Below are positions 24,218-32,510 of a stretch of 41,718 nt of DNA, piece by piece. Origin of the DNA: a candidate division KSB1 bacterium (GTDB lineage: Bacteria; Zhuqueibacterota; Zhuqueibacteria; Zhuqueibacterales; Zhuqueibacteraceae). Where the stretch lies: NCBI GenBank assembly GCA_034506175.1, contig JAPDQB010000054.1, positions 1 through 41,718 on the forward strand, in the 5' to 3' direction. Numbering within the stretch: the stretch's first letter is position 1; the number at the start of each line of letters is the position of its first letter. Position numbers and translations under genes: made by a program. The notes beneath the pieces were generated by a model. It did not search any database and had not been told where the DNA came from. It was given only the letters and a program-made list of their open reading frames with translations.

Positions 24218-24865
24218 CTACTTCCTTCGAGTTCTTTTTTGTAAATCATTAGTCTCTTTTGCTGCAACAATATCTGCCTGTACAGCAACCCAAATCATTC
24301 GCTGCCCAATTGGAACTTTCGTCGCTCGCGAGCGGACGGCTTCAAAACTTTGGCCACTCGGCAGAGATGAAACAAAATCAATTTCGATGGCACGGCCAAC
24401 CGCGCGAATAACCTTGGAAAGGGGCGAATAACGCGTCAATGTTACCCCGAAAATTTCAGCAAATTTGTTGAGTTTTTCCTGAAGCTGAGGGTGATCGCGG
24501 ACCATGAAATCCACCTCTTTAAATACTACCGGCGCTTCATGTGCAATGGAGACAGCGTTGTTAATCAAGATGACTTCCATCTCGGCCTGCTCGACCGCTT
24601 CAATCAATTCAGCCAAAAATTTTTCATCCAAAAGATAAACACCATCCTCTCGCCGGTGCAGCAACATAATTTCCATGCGCTGTTCGGGCGTCTTCAACAT
24701 TGAAGCGATGATCAAATTTAAATTATGTGGATCGATATTGGGCATTTCCGGCGCAAGACGCTTGTGCCAATATTCGAGCTTTTGCGCAAATTCTTCAGAC
24801 GCTGCCAAATGCTCATTTTGGACGGATGGGCTGCGTTCGCTCTTTGTCTGTTTGCTCTTTGCCAT
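24218..24865 (-). CDS. Nucleotidyltransferase-like protein (AbiEii/MNT-type fold, degenerate)
   Basis: A 215-residue protein. After a polar N-terminus (1-85), residues about 85-190 follow the pattern of small nucleotidyltransferase-fold proteins: EVILINNAVSIAHEAPVVFK, EVDFMVRDHPQLQEKLNKFA, and RAIEIDFVSSLPSGQSFEAV then RSRA. The family metal motif DxDF is ExDF here and the glycine motif (GG/GS) is replaced by INNAVS, so catalysis is doubtful. No toxin-like partner lies beside it. It fits tightly between mmsA (13 bp) and the CDGSH gene (5 bp), so it is part of the operon. Confidence 0.6.
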   Translation of the reverse strand: MAKSKQTKSERSPSVQNEHLAASEEFAQKLEYWHKRLAPEMPNIDPHNLNLIIASMLKTPEQRMEIMLLHRREDGVYLLDEKFLAELIEAVEQAEMEVILINNAVSIAHEAPVVFKEVDFMVRDHPQLQEKLNKFAEIFGVTLTRYSPLSKVIRAVGRAIEIDFVSSLPSGQSFEAVRSRATKVPIGQRMIWVAVQADIVAAKETNDLQKRTRRK

Positions 24866-24878
24866 TTGCTTTTGCCGA

Positions 24879-26330
24879 TCAACTAAACCACCGGTTGATA
24901 ATCACCCGCTTGTCTGTATAAAAATTCAAGCTCTCTTGCCCGTGCGCCTTGGTGTCGCCGAAGAACGAGCCGCGGGCGCCGCCGAAGCCGAAGTACGCCA
25001 TTGGCGCCGGCACGCCGACGTTGATGCCGACCATGCTCACCGCGACGTTGTATTGAAAATCGCGCGCCGCCTTGCCGCTCGAAGTGAAGATCGAAGTGGT
25101 GTTGCCGAGCGGGTGGCTTTCGATGATGCGCGTGGCTTCTTCGAGCGAGTCCACTTTGCTGATACAAATCACCGGACCAAAAATCTCTTCGCGAGCAATG
25201 ACCATTGACGGATCGACGTCCGCGAACACTGTCGGCCCGATGAAATAGCCGCTCTCGTTCTTGCCGATCTCGCGGCCATCCAGCAACAGGTTGGCGCCCT
25301 CGTCGATGCCCTTTTGAATGTAACTGAGCACGCGCTCTTTGTGTTTGGCGGAAATCACCGGCCCCATCGTCACCGCCGGATCGAGGCCGTTGCCGACGCG
25401 AATTTTTTTGGCCGCTTCCACCACGCGCTCGCGCAGCTCATCGTGCGCCTTGCCAACCGCGAGAATGACACTGCCTGCCAAACAGCGCTCGCCGGCACAG
25501 CCAAAGCAGGATTCCACCGCGGCGGCGACGGATTTTTCCATGTCGGCGTCGGGCATGATGACAAGAAAATTCTTGGCGCCGCCCAGCGCTTGCACACGCT
25601 TGCCATTTTGCGCGCTGGTTTCATAAATATATTTTGCCACCGGCGAGGAGCCGACAAACGAAACGCCTTTGATATCCGGATGCGTCAAAATCGCATCCAC
25701 CGCCTCTTTTTGGCCATTGACCATATTGACGACGCCGGGAGGAAACTCGCATTGTTCGAGCAATTCAAACACGCGCTGCAGGCTCATCGGCACTTGTTCC
25801 GAGGGCTTGAGCACGAAGGTGTTGCCGGTCGCCACGGCAAAGGGCAAAAACCACAGCGGCACCATCACCGGAAAATTGAACGGCGTGATCGCGGCAAACA
25901 CGCCCAACGGCCGGCGCATCGCTGTCACATCGATGCCCGGGCCGGCGTCTTCCAAAGCTTCGCCTTTCATTAATGTGGGAATGCCGGTGGCGACTTCGAC
26001 GCATTCGATGGCGCGGCGCAGGCTGCCGCGCGATTCGTCCAGCGTTTTGCCGTGCTCGGTGGTGATGCTTTTGGCCAACTCTTCGAAATGCGCTTCGAGC
26101 AGAAATTTGAATTTGTACAAATGCTGCGCGCGCTTGACCGGCGGGGTGCGGCGCCAGCCCTCGAAAGCGCGCTTGGCCGCTTGCACGGCGTTGTCAACCT
26201 CGGCGGCGGTCGAGAGCGGGACGTGACCAATTACTTCACCGGTCGCCGGGTTGTGAACCTCCAATTGTTTCGGCGACGAGGACGGCACAAATCGTCCGTC
26301 GATGTAATTTTGCACATTGCGCACGGCCAT
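24879..26330 (-). CDS. mmsA: Methylmalonate-semialdehyde dehydrogenase (CoA-acylating)
   Basis: A 483-residue aldehyde dehydrogenase of the MmsA type that turns methylmalonate semialdehyde into propionyl-CoA, and malonate semialdehyde into acetyl-CoA, at the end of valine and inositol breakdown. Diagnostic parts are NYIDGRFVPSSS at the start, ITPFNFPVMVPLWFLPFAVA near 148-167, ALGGAKNFLVIMPDAD near 248-263 and catalytic C283 in CAGERCLAGS. The ATG at 26330 is chosen because AGGAG lies six bases upstream; the frame is open 15 bases further. It sits with a branched-chain-type 2-oxoacid dehydrogenase E1, which supports valine catabolism. Confidence 0.94.
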   Translation of the reverse strand: MAVRNVQNYIDGRFVPSSSPKQLEVHNPATGEVIGHVPLSTAAEVDNAVQAAKRAFEGWRRTPPVKRAQHLYKFKFLLEAHFEELAKSITTEHGKTLDESRGSLRRAIECVEVATGIPTLMKGEALEDAGPGIDVTAMRRPLGVFAAITPFNFPVMVPLWFLPFAVATGNTFVLKPSEQVPMSLQRVFELLEQCEFPPGVVNMVNGQKEAVDAILTHPDIKGVSFVGSSPVAKYIYETSAQNGKRVQALGGAKNFLVIMPDADMEKSVAAAVESCFGCAGERCLAGSVILAVGKAHDELRERVVEAAKKIRVGNGLDPAVTMGPVISAKHKERVLSYIQKGIDEGANLLLDGREIGKNESGYFIGPTVFADVDPSMVIAREEIFGPVICISKVDSLEEATRIIESHPLGNTTSIFTSSGKAARDFQYNVAVSMVGINVGVPAPMAYFGFGGARGSFFGDTKAHGQESLNFYTDKRVIINRWFS

Positions 26331-26381
26331 GATTTTCTCCTTCACAAAGTTTTTGAGCCTGCTACTTTCAAACTCGGTTGG

Positions 26382-26966
26382 TTATGGATAAAGCCTTTCG
26401 GTTCGCCACTTGCCGGTTTCTTTTAAATAAACCACGCGATCATGCAAGCGGTTTTCACGCGATTGCCAAAATTCGATGCGCTCCGGAATCACGCGAAAGC
26501 CGGACCAAAATGGCGGGCGCGCCACCTCGACTCCGGCAAATTTTTCCTCGACTGCTTTAACCCGCGCTTCCAATTCTTCACGGCTGGCCAATGTCCGGCT
26601 TTGCTTGGAAGCCCAGGCGCCGATTTGCGCCCCGCGCGGCCGTGTGGCAAAATAGGCATCGGCTTCGGCCTCGGAGACCGGCTCGACCCGGCCTTCGACG
26701 CGAACCTGTTGATCGAGCTGCGGCCAGTAGAAACACAATGCCGCGAACGGGACAGCGGTTAAATCTCTTGCTTTGCGGCTTTCCAAATTTGTATAAAAAA
26801 CAAAGCCATTTTCATCGAATCCCTTCAACAAAACCACGCGCGCGGAGGGCCTGCCCTCTGCGTCGGCCGTCGCCAGCACCATGGCCGACGGCTCGGGCGT
26901 CACGACTTTTTGTGCTTGCGCAAAAATTTTTGCAAAACGGGCGATCGGGTCCAGGGGTTCGTTCAT
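26382..26966 (-). CDS. pdxH: Pyridoxamine/pyridoxine 5'-phosphate oxidase
   Basis: A 194-residue FMN oxidase that makes pyridoxal 5'-phosphate. FMN-binding stretches are PSARVVLLKGFDENGFVFYT near 45-64 and SRKARDL; the substrate-binding RGAQIGAWASKQS is near 107-119; and the C-terminus has FWQSRENRLHDRVVY ... WRTERLYP, the family end. The start MNEPLDPIARF is chosen; the frame is open another 40 residues upstream but is of low quality. It lies between the E1 gene and mmsA; PLP would serve the transaminases of the same amino-acid pathway. Confidence 0.95.
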   Translation of the reverse strand: MNEPLDPIARFAKIFAQAQKVVTPEPSAMVLATADAEGRPSARVVLLKGFDENGFVFYTNLESRKARDLTAVPFAALCFYWPQLDQQVRVEGRVEPVSEAEADAYFATRPRGAQIGAWASKQSRTLASREELEARVKAVEEKFAGVEVARPPFWSGFRVIPERIEFWQSRENRLHDRVVYLKETGKWRTERLYP

Positions 26967-27098
26967 GCAGTTTTTATTTTTGTTTAATTTGCCAGTGTAT
27001 TCTTTTTGCCTTGTTTTAAAATAAGAAGTTTTTTCGTTGCAAAAAAGTTTTTTGTTTGCACGACTACCGATATATTCAGCCGGCAACTAGCGCAGATT

Positions 27099-29633
27099 TT
27101 AAAATTTTATCAACCTCCTTGCCGCCTCCTCAATCTGTTTTTGGCTCACTAAAAAGAACTCCTCCAGCGGCGGGCTATACGGCACCGGCGCATCCAACGC
27201 GCTCAGCACGCGCACCGGCGCGTCGAGATACTCGAAGGCTTCTTCAGCAATGATCGAAGCGATGGATTGGCCGAGGCTGCCGGTTTTGGAATCTTCCTGC
27301 ACGATCAACACGCGGCCGGTTTGTCGCGCACAATCGAGAATCGCGGTTTTGTCCAGCGGCATCAGCGAGCGCAAATCGAGCACTTGGCAAGAAATGTCAT
27401 TTTGCTCTTTCAGCGCTTGGGCGGCGGCGAGGCAGCGATGAACATACGCGCCGTAGGTGATCATCGTCAAATCGCTGCCCTCGCGTTTGAGATGCGCGGT
27501 GCCAATCGGCACGAGAAAATCTTCGCTCGCTTCCGGCAGTTGCTGCTTGATCGAAGCGAGACGATAGAGCGCGATATGCTCCAAATACAACACCGGGTTG
27601 TCATCGCGAATCGCCGCTTTCAACAACCCCTTCGCTTCGCGCGGCGTGGAAGGGCAAACGATTTTCAAGCCCGGGGTGCGATAAAACCACGGCTCGGTGT
27701 TTTGCGAATGATACGGCCCGGCGTTGCGCAAGCCGCCCCACGGCAAACGAATCGTCATCGGCACCGGCTGGCCCCAGCGATAATAAATTTTCGCGGCATT
27801 GTTGACGAGTTGGTTGAAGCCGCTGGCGATGAAATCGTTGAACTGAATCTCCGCAATTGGACGCTTGCCAACCAATGCCGCACCGGTGGCACAGGCAATA
27901 ATCGCGGCCTCGGCCATGGGCGTGTTGATCATGCGTTCGCCAAATTCTTCGAGCATGGATTTGAGAATGACAAAGGCATTGCCGTAATTGCCGCCGATGT
28001 CTTCGCCGAGCATGAATGTATTGGGATCGCGCCGCATCTCTTCGGTCAACGCTTCGACAATCGCCTGCCAAAAGGTTTTGCCATTGGCATCGAATTGCAC
28101 GCCGGACGGCTCAGCCGGTTGCCAAAGTTTTGGCGCAGGGAAAATAAATTGACGCTCGGCCAACAACTCGCGGTGCGTTTGCCACTCGCCGTCCGTAAAC
28201 ACCGGATGTCCGGCCAGCTCCGGTTTCGGCCACGGCGCGGCGATGATTTCTTGTGCTGCCGCCTCGATTTCCTTTTCGACCTCGGCAACCATTTCCTGCC
28301 AACCCTTATCATCGAGCACGCCTTCTTCCAGCAACTGGTTGCGATAAAGCTTGATGGGATCTTTCTGATACCAGTAGGCATACTTTTTTGCATCGACGTA
28401 ACCGCCGGCAGTTTTTTTCGGCGGCACATATTCGAGAAATTGCTCCGGCTCCTTGCCAAAATAAAGCATGTCGTCGTGATGCGCGTGGCCGCACATGCGC
28501 ATGCACACCAACTCGACTAACACCGGCCCTTCTCCGGCGCGGCAGGCTTCGGCGGCTTCGGTGACCGCCGCAAAAATTTCTTCGGGATCGGTGCCGTCAA
28601 TCGTGATCCCACGCATGCCGTAGCCAATGGCCTTTTGTGCAAAATTGAACGCGGCGCTTTGCTCGTGCACCGGCGTGGAGAGCGCGGTTTGATTGTTTTG
28701 CACGATGAACACGATCGGCATTTTTTGCACCGCCGCAAAGTTGATCACCTCGTGCCATTCGCCGGCGGACGTGCCGCCCTCGCCGATGCAGTTGATCATC
28801 ACGCGCCCCGTGCCTTTCAGCGCGAAGCCGATGCCGCACGCCGAGCCGGTGCTGATGGTGATCGGTGCAGCAGGCGGCAGGACGCCGCAGGAGAAATCGC
28901 CGATGTGCAGGTCTTTGCCGTCGGTCGGCTTGCCGACTTTGCCCATTTGCGCCGCCATCACGTCATAAGGTTTTTGCCCCATTGCCAGCGCGAGACCGAG
29001 ATCGCGAATCATCGGCGCGACGTAGTCACCGAAATATTTGCCGCCGCGGATGAAATCATCGCCGCGCTTGAGGCGCAGCGCCGCCGCATAGATCGCCTCC
29101 TGTCCCATCGAGCGAAAGCCTTTGCCTTGGAACGTCGCGCCATCGGGAGCTTTGACCTCGCCGCTGATGAAAAATTTTTTCAGGCGTGCGTCGAGATGGC
29201 GCGTGAGCAACATCCCGCGCAACGCCTCCAGTTTTTCCTTGGGTGTCAGCGAATGCTCGAGCCGGATGCGAGTAAAAGCGGCGCGGACATCTTCGAGCAA
29301 ACGTTTGGTAAAATACTCCACCGCCTGTGTGATGCTGGTCATGGGGTAGGCTTCGAGATCGAAGTAGGCGGGGTCGACACGCAGCCCCATGCGCCGAACA
29401 GCTTCAACATAGCACTGTTCCAATTCTTCGAGGGCGGAGAGAGAGAGTTTGTTCCGTTTGGAATCAGCAGAGGGTTTTACAAAATCCCTCGCGATGTCCT
29501 CGAAACAGTTCATCAACGTTTCAAGCGAAAAAGCTGCCCATTGCGCAAGCGTGGCAAGCAGACTTTGTCTTAGTGCCGGTAAAGGAATGGTTACAGAGCG
29601 ATGAATTTTGTCGGTCGTTTCGATTGTGTTCAT
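27099..29633 (-). CDS. Fused 2-oxoacid dehydrogenase E1 (alpha-beta), branched-chain type
   Basis: An 844-residue TPP enzyme in which E1-alpha (about 130-480) and E1-beta (about 515-844) are one chain. The TPP motif is GEG (284-286), 26 residues, then NN (313-314). The alpha phosphorylation-loop region has CMRMCGHAHHDD. Beta has LGEDIGGNYGNAF, INTPMAEAAIIACATGAAL and LYLEHIALYRL. A helical N-terminal extension of about 125 residues precedes LTPKEKLEALRGMLLTRHLD, where most E1-alpha chains begin. Neighbouring mmsA suggests branched-chain 2-oxoacids such as the valine product; no E2 or E3 gene is in the window. The first ATG has no Shine-Dalgarno, so a later start, for example MTSITQAVEYF, is possible. 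Confidence 0.9.
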   Translation of the reverse strand: MNTIETTDKIHRSVTIPLPALRQSLLATLAQWAAFSLETLMNCFEDIARDFVKPSADSKRNKLSLSALEELEQCYVEAVRRMGLRVDPAYFDLEAYPMTSITQAVEYFTKRLLEDVRAAFTRIRLEHSLTPKEKLEALRGMLLTRHLDARLKKFFISGEVKAPDGATFQGKGFRSMGQEAIYAAALRLKRGDDFIRGGKYFGDYVAPMIRDLGLALAMGQKPYDVMAAQMGKVGKPTDGKDLHIGDFSCGVLPPAAPITISTGSACGIGFALKGTGRVMINCIGEGGTSAGEWHEVINFAAVQKMPIVFIVQNNQTALSTPVHEQSAAFNFAQKAIGYGMRGITIDGTDPEEIFAAVTEAAEACRAGEGPVLVELVCMRMCGHAHHDDMLYFGKEPEQFLEYVPPKKTAGGYVDAKKYAYWYQKDPIKLYRNQLLEEGVLDDKGWQEMVAEVEKEIEAAAQEIIAAPWPKPELAGHPVFTDGEWQTHRELLAERQFIFPAPKLWQPAEPSGVQFDANGKTFWQAIVEALTEEMRRDPNTFMLGEDIGGNYGNAFVILKSMLEEFGERMINTPMAEAAIIACATGAALVGKRPIAEIQFNDFIASGFNQLVNNAAKIYYRWGQPVPMTIRLPWGGLRNAGPYHSQNTEPWFYRTPGLKIVCPSTPREAKGLLKAAIRDDNPVLYLEHIALYRLASIKQQLPEASEDFLVPIGTAHLKREGSDLTMITYGAYVHRCLAAAQALKEQNDISCQVLDLRSLMPLDKTAILDCARQTGRVLIVQEDSKTGSLGQSIASIIAEEAFEYLDAPVRVLSALDAPVPYSPPLEEFFLVSQKQIEEAARRLIKF

Positions 29634-29641
29634 ATTAAAAA

Positions 29642-29669
29642 ATTATTTTTCCCTTGATCATTTTGTCTA
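29642..29669 (-). promoter_or_regulatory. Candidate sigma-70 promoter for the E1-led operon
   Basis: On the minus strand TAGACA (5 of 6) and AATAAT (5 of 6) are spaced by 16 bp. The -10 ends nine bases before the first ATG of the E1 gene, which would give an almost leaderless mRNA and would explain the missing Shine-Dalgarno; or translation begins at a later ATG. Confidence 0.45.
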
Positions 29670-29768
29670 AAAGTTTTCTGTGACTGATGGCCGGACTTGC
29701 CATACGATACAAATTTTTTGGCAAAGTTGCAAACGGTTCCCTCTACGCAAATGGTAAACGGAACATAT

Positions 29769-30531
29769 ATCGTACCCCCTGCTGATCCATGGGAAAACGG
29801 GGGTAGATGCTGTACCTACCTCATGTGCTGCCTGGACAACCAGCGCTGGCTTTGACAAACTTAAACACGCAGGGAATTTTCCGGTTGGTTGATCGTTTTT
29901 AATCAATCGAACTCAAATGCCAAAACCGTGCGTAAGTGACTCCGCCGTTGGCACCCTGGCTCATAGAGCGGGCTTAGACGAACTCAGTCGCACTCCGAAA
30001 AATCCAGCCCGGGTAATTACCGAAGACCAGCGGCAGCAGGTGATTGAACTCAAACGCCGGCTCCCCACCGGTGTGCACAACGACTGAAACGCGATTGCGA
30101 TTTGACGCTTGGCGAAAAAGCCATTCGTCGGATTTGGCGTCAAGCAAACTTGCTGAAGCGCAAACGGCGAAAACCTCGCACCACTGCCGAGGAACGTGCG
30201 TTGAATTATTCCACGCTCTTTGCTGAAATGCTCATCGCCCATCTGCGATGTCAAACTGTTCATGGTCTCATCGAAGATGAGTTCTATTGCGTTGAGAGGT
30301 TTCATTCACGTTCGCATTTTTTGGCCAGGGCTGGCGCCTATAATCTGTGGTTCAACGTCGCGCGCCAGAACAGTTCCAAAGGCCATAAAACCCCGTGGGA
30401 AATTATTCATCCGGCCGTGGCCGCCTGGCAACCCGTTTTTCTCGACGAAATTTGGCGATCAAAATTTGACACTGAGCTAAAAGGGGGTACGATGTTATTC
30501 CGCAACCCTTTTTTCCGTTAGCAAAGCGCCT
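29769..30531 (+). mobile_element. Decayed IS481-type insertion sequence
   Basis: Between the E1 operon and the amidohydrolase gene lies a broken transposase of the IS481/integrase-core type. A 12-bp sequence, ATCGTACCCCCT at 29769-29780, is repeated in inverse orientation as AGGGGGTACGAT at 30482-30493 and may mark the two ends. The right copy falls inside the last transposase codons, though, and the left copy, read on the minus strand, also encodes a similar peptide (GGYDI-like), so it may instead be the tail of a second, inverted remnant. No target duplication was identified. Confidence 0.6.
29917..30521 (+). pseudogene. IS481-type transposase remnant
   Basis: Starts as MPKPCVSDSAVG and reaches SRTPKNPARVITEDQRQQVI then ELKRRLP, the linker of the helix-turn-helix region in this family, and stops at TGA 30084-30086. 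In the next frame follow LTLGEKAIRRIWRQANLLKR then KRRKPRTT, joined to STLFAEMLIAHLRC, then by another deletion to VHGLIEDEFYCVERFHSR and AYNLWFNVARQNSSKGHKTP. At least one frameshift and two deletions remove the catalytic Asp region. It is not functional. Confidence 0.8.
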
Positions 30532-30532
30532 C

Positions 30533-30560
30533 TTGACTTTCCCAACAATTTGATTATTTT
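30533..30560 (+). promoter_or_regulatory. Candidate sigma-70 promoter for the amidohydrolase
   Basis: TTGACT and TATTTT spaced by 16 bp, just outside the IS481 remnant and about 200 bp before the amidohydrolase start. It would produce a long leader that contains two hairpins. Confidence 0.4.
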
Positions 30561-30582
30561 AAAACTTTGTTAATCATCCACA

Positions 30583-30678
30583 CGACGGCGCCCGTCGGAT
30601 TCGGCAAATTTTCCAAGTGACGTGTCATGCAGGAGGCATCTTTTTCAGCATCAGCACCGTGCTCAATATGAAAAAGAT
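30583..30678 (+). promoter_or_regulatory. Structured leader upstream of the amidohydrolase
   Basis: Contains CGACGG-CGC-CCGTCG (30583-30597), then a larger structure. In the latter, perfect 10-bp arms ATCTTTTTCA (30638-30647) and TGAAAAAGAT (30669-30678) enclose AGCAC-C-GTGCT (30653-30663). There is no U-run, so it is not a plain terminator. It could be a leader regulatory structure or a remnant of a mobile element; no known riboswitch consensus is recognised. Confidence 0.45.
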
Positions 30679-30765
30679 CCTTTCATGATGACATCGAAAT
30701 GTTTCTTGCCGTATCAGCCCCAATAACCGCAATGCAAAGTTGAATACGAACAGGAGGAGGCGGCG

Positions 30766-32421
30766 ATGCGCTACCTTTTTGGCTTGTTCATTTTGATGCT
30801 TCTAACTGCCTGCAGTCGGCAGCCGCATGCCGATCTGGTCGTCAAGAATGCCAAGATTTGGACCGTCAATCCCAACCAACCCGAGGCGGAAGCCCTGGCT
30901 GTGCAAAGAGGCAAAATCGTCGCAGTCGGCAGCGCGGCAGAGATTGAAAAATGGATCGACAACTCAACGCGCGTGATCGACGCCGCCGGAAAAAGAATCG
31001 TTCCCGGCTTCACCGATGCGCACACGCATTTTCTCACCGGCGGCCAAAGTTTGCTCACCATCGATTTGCGCGACTGCAAAAACGAAAAAGAGTTTTTGGC
31101 CCGGCTGAAAGCTTATGCCGACAAACTGCCGCCCGGACGCTGGATCACCGGCGGCAACTGGGATCACGAGCGCACCTTCGGCGGCGTGCTGCCGACACGC
31201 CAGCTCATTGACAAAGTCACACCCAACAACCCGGTCGCCATCAACCGCACCGATGGCCACATGCTGCTCGCCAATACCCTCGCGCTGCGAAAGGCCAAAA
31301 TCACCATTGATACCTCCGAGCCGGAAGGCGGGGTGATTATCAAAGATTCGAGAACCGGTGAGCCGACCGGCATTCTCAAAGATGACGCGATGAATTTGGT
31401 TTATCATGTGATTCCTGCTGCAACTCCCGAAGAGTTGGATGAATGCCTGGCGGCGGCCATGAAATATGCTGCCGAGGTCGGTGTCACTTCGATTCACGAC
31501 ATGCTGAGCTGGAACGACTGGTCTGCTTACGAACGCGCGCGGAGCAATGGCACGTTAACGGTTCGCGTCAGCGCTTATTTCCCCATCAGCACGTGGGAGC
31601 GCGTTGTCGCTTTGCGCGATTCCGTCAAAAGTGATGAATGGCTGCGCGTCGGCGGCCTCAAAGGTTTCGTTGATGGCTCGCTCGGCTCTTCCACCGCATT
31701 GATGTTCGCGCCCTTTGCCGATGACTCCACCAACCGCGGCACGTATGTTTCCGATTGGTTTCCCGCCGGCATCATGCACCAACGCGTGAAAGCCGCGGAT
31801 GCGGCCGGCTTGCAAATCGCTGTGCATGCCATCGGCGACAGCGCCAATTCAGAAATGCTGGATATTTACGAGCAAGTTGCAAAAGAGAACGGCCCGAAAG
31901 ATCGGCGCTTCCGCATCGAGCACGCGCAGCATTTGCATCCCAAAGACATTTCACGTTTCAAAACGCTCGGTGTAATTCCCAGCATGCAACCCTACCATTG
32001 CATCGACGACGGCCGCTGGGCCGAAAAACGCCTCGGCGCCGAACGCAGCCAAACCACCTACGCATTTCGCTCGCTGCTTGATGCCGGCGCCAATTTGGCT
32101 TTTGGCTCTGATTGGTTCGTCGCGCCGCTGGATCCGATTCAAGGCATTTACGCCGCGGTGACTCGCCAAACCCTTGATGGCGGCCACCCCCATGGCTGGG
32201 TTCCCCAACAAAAAATTTCCGTCGCCGAAGCGGTGAAATGTTACACCATCAACGATGCGTATGCCGAATTTGCCGAGAACAAGAAGGGCAGTTTGGAAGT
32301 CGACAAATGGGCGGATTTTGTGATGCTCTCGGATGATATTTTTGCGATTGACCCGGTGCAGATTCGCAAGGTGAAAGTGGTGATGACGGTGGTGGGAGGG
32401 AAGGTGGTTTTTGAGAAATAA
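30766..32421 (+). CDS. Lipoprotein amidohydrolase (YtcJ-like, amidohydrolase-3 family)
   Basis: A 551-residue metal-dependent hydrolase exported as a lipoprotein: signal helix 2-13 with lipobox LTAC and lipidated C16. It has the N-terminal composite beta domain (DLVVKNAKIWTVNPNQPEAEAL), metal-binding H86 and H88 in GFTDAHTHF, INRTDGHMLLANTLAL, LQIAVHAIGDSANSEML, the EHAQHLHP motif and FGSDWFVAPLDPIQGIYAAV. YtcJ-like proteins hydrolyse exocyclic amide or imide substrates; the true substrate is unknown. A strong GGAGGAGG Shine-Dalgarno lies before the ATG. It is monocistronic as far as can be seen. Confidence 0.92.
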   Translation: MRYLFGLFILMLLTACSRQPHADLVVKNAKIWTVNPNQPEAEALAVQRGKIVAVGSAAEIEKWIDNSTRVIDAAGKRIVPGFTDAHTHFLTGGQSLLTIDLRDCKNEKEFLARLKAYADKLPPGRWITGGNWDHERTFGGVLPTRQLIDKVTPNNPVAINRTDGHMLLANTLALRKAKITIDTSEPEGGVIIKDSRTGEPTGILKDDAMNLVYHVIPAATPEELDECLAAAMKYAAEVGVTSIHDMLSWNDWSAYERARSNGTLTVRVSAYFPISTWERVVALRDSVKSDEWLRVGGLKGFVDGSLGSSTALMFAPFADDSTNRGTYVSDWFPAGIMHQRVKAADAAGLQIAVHAIGDSANSEMLDIYEQVAKENGPKDRRFRIEHAQHLHPKDISRFKTLGVIPSMQPYHCIDDGRWAEKRLGAERSQTTYAFRSLLDAGANLAFGSDWFVAPLDPIQGIYAAVTRQTLDGGHPHGWVPQQKISVAEAVKCYTINDAYAEFAENKKGSLEVDKWADFVMLSDDIFAIDPVQIRKVKVVMTVVGGKVVFEK

Positions 32422-32510
32422 TTAGGGGTATTTTGTTTACTTTTTAGGGGCAAAAGGGGCGGCGAAGAAGCGGATAAGGGGCGGTTTCATGCCTTACTTT
32501 CAACTTCCGT

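Noticed and set aside
28635..29573. Long plus-strand open frame (312 residues) opposite the E1 gene
   Set aside because: It is antisense to a clear TPP-dependent E1 coding region, has biased Arg/Ala/His composition typical of shadow frames in GC-rich genes, and has no recognisable motif.
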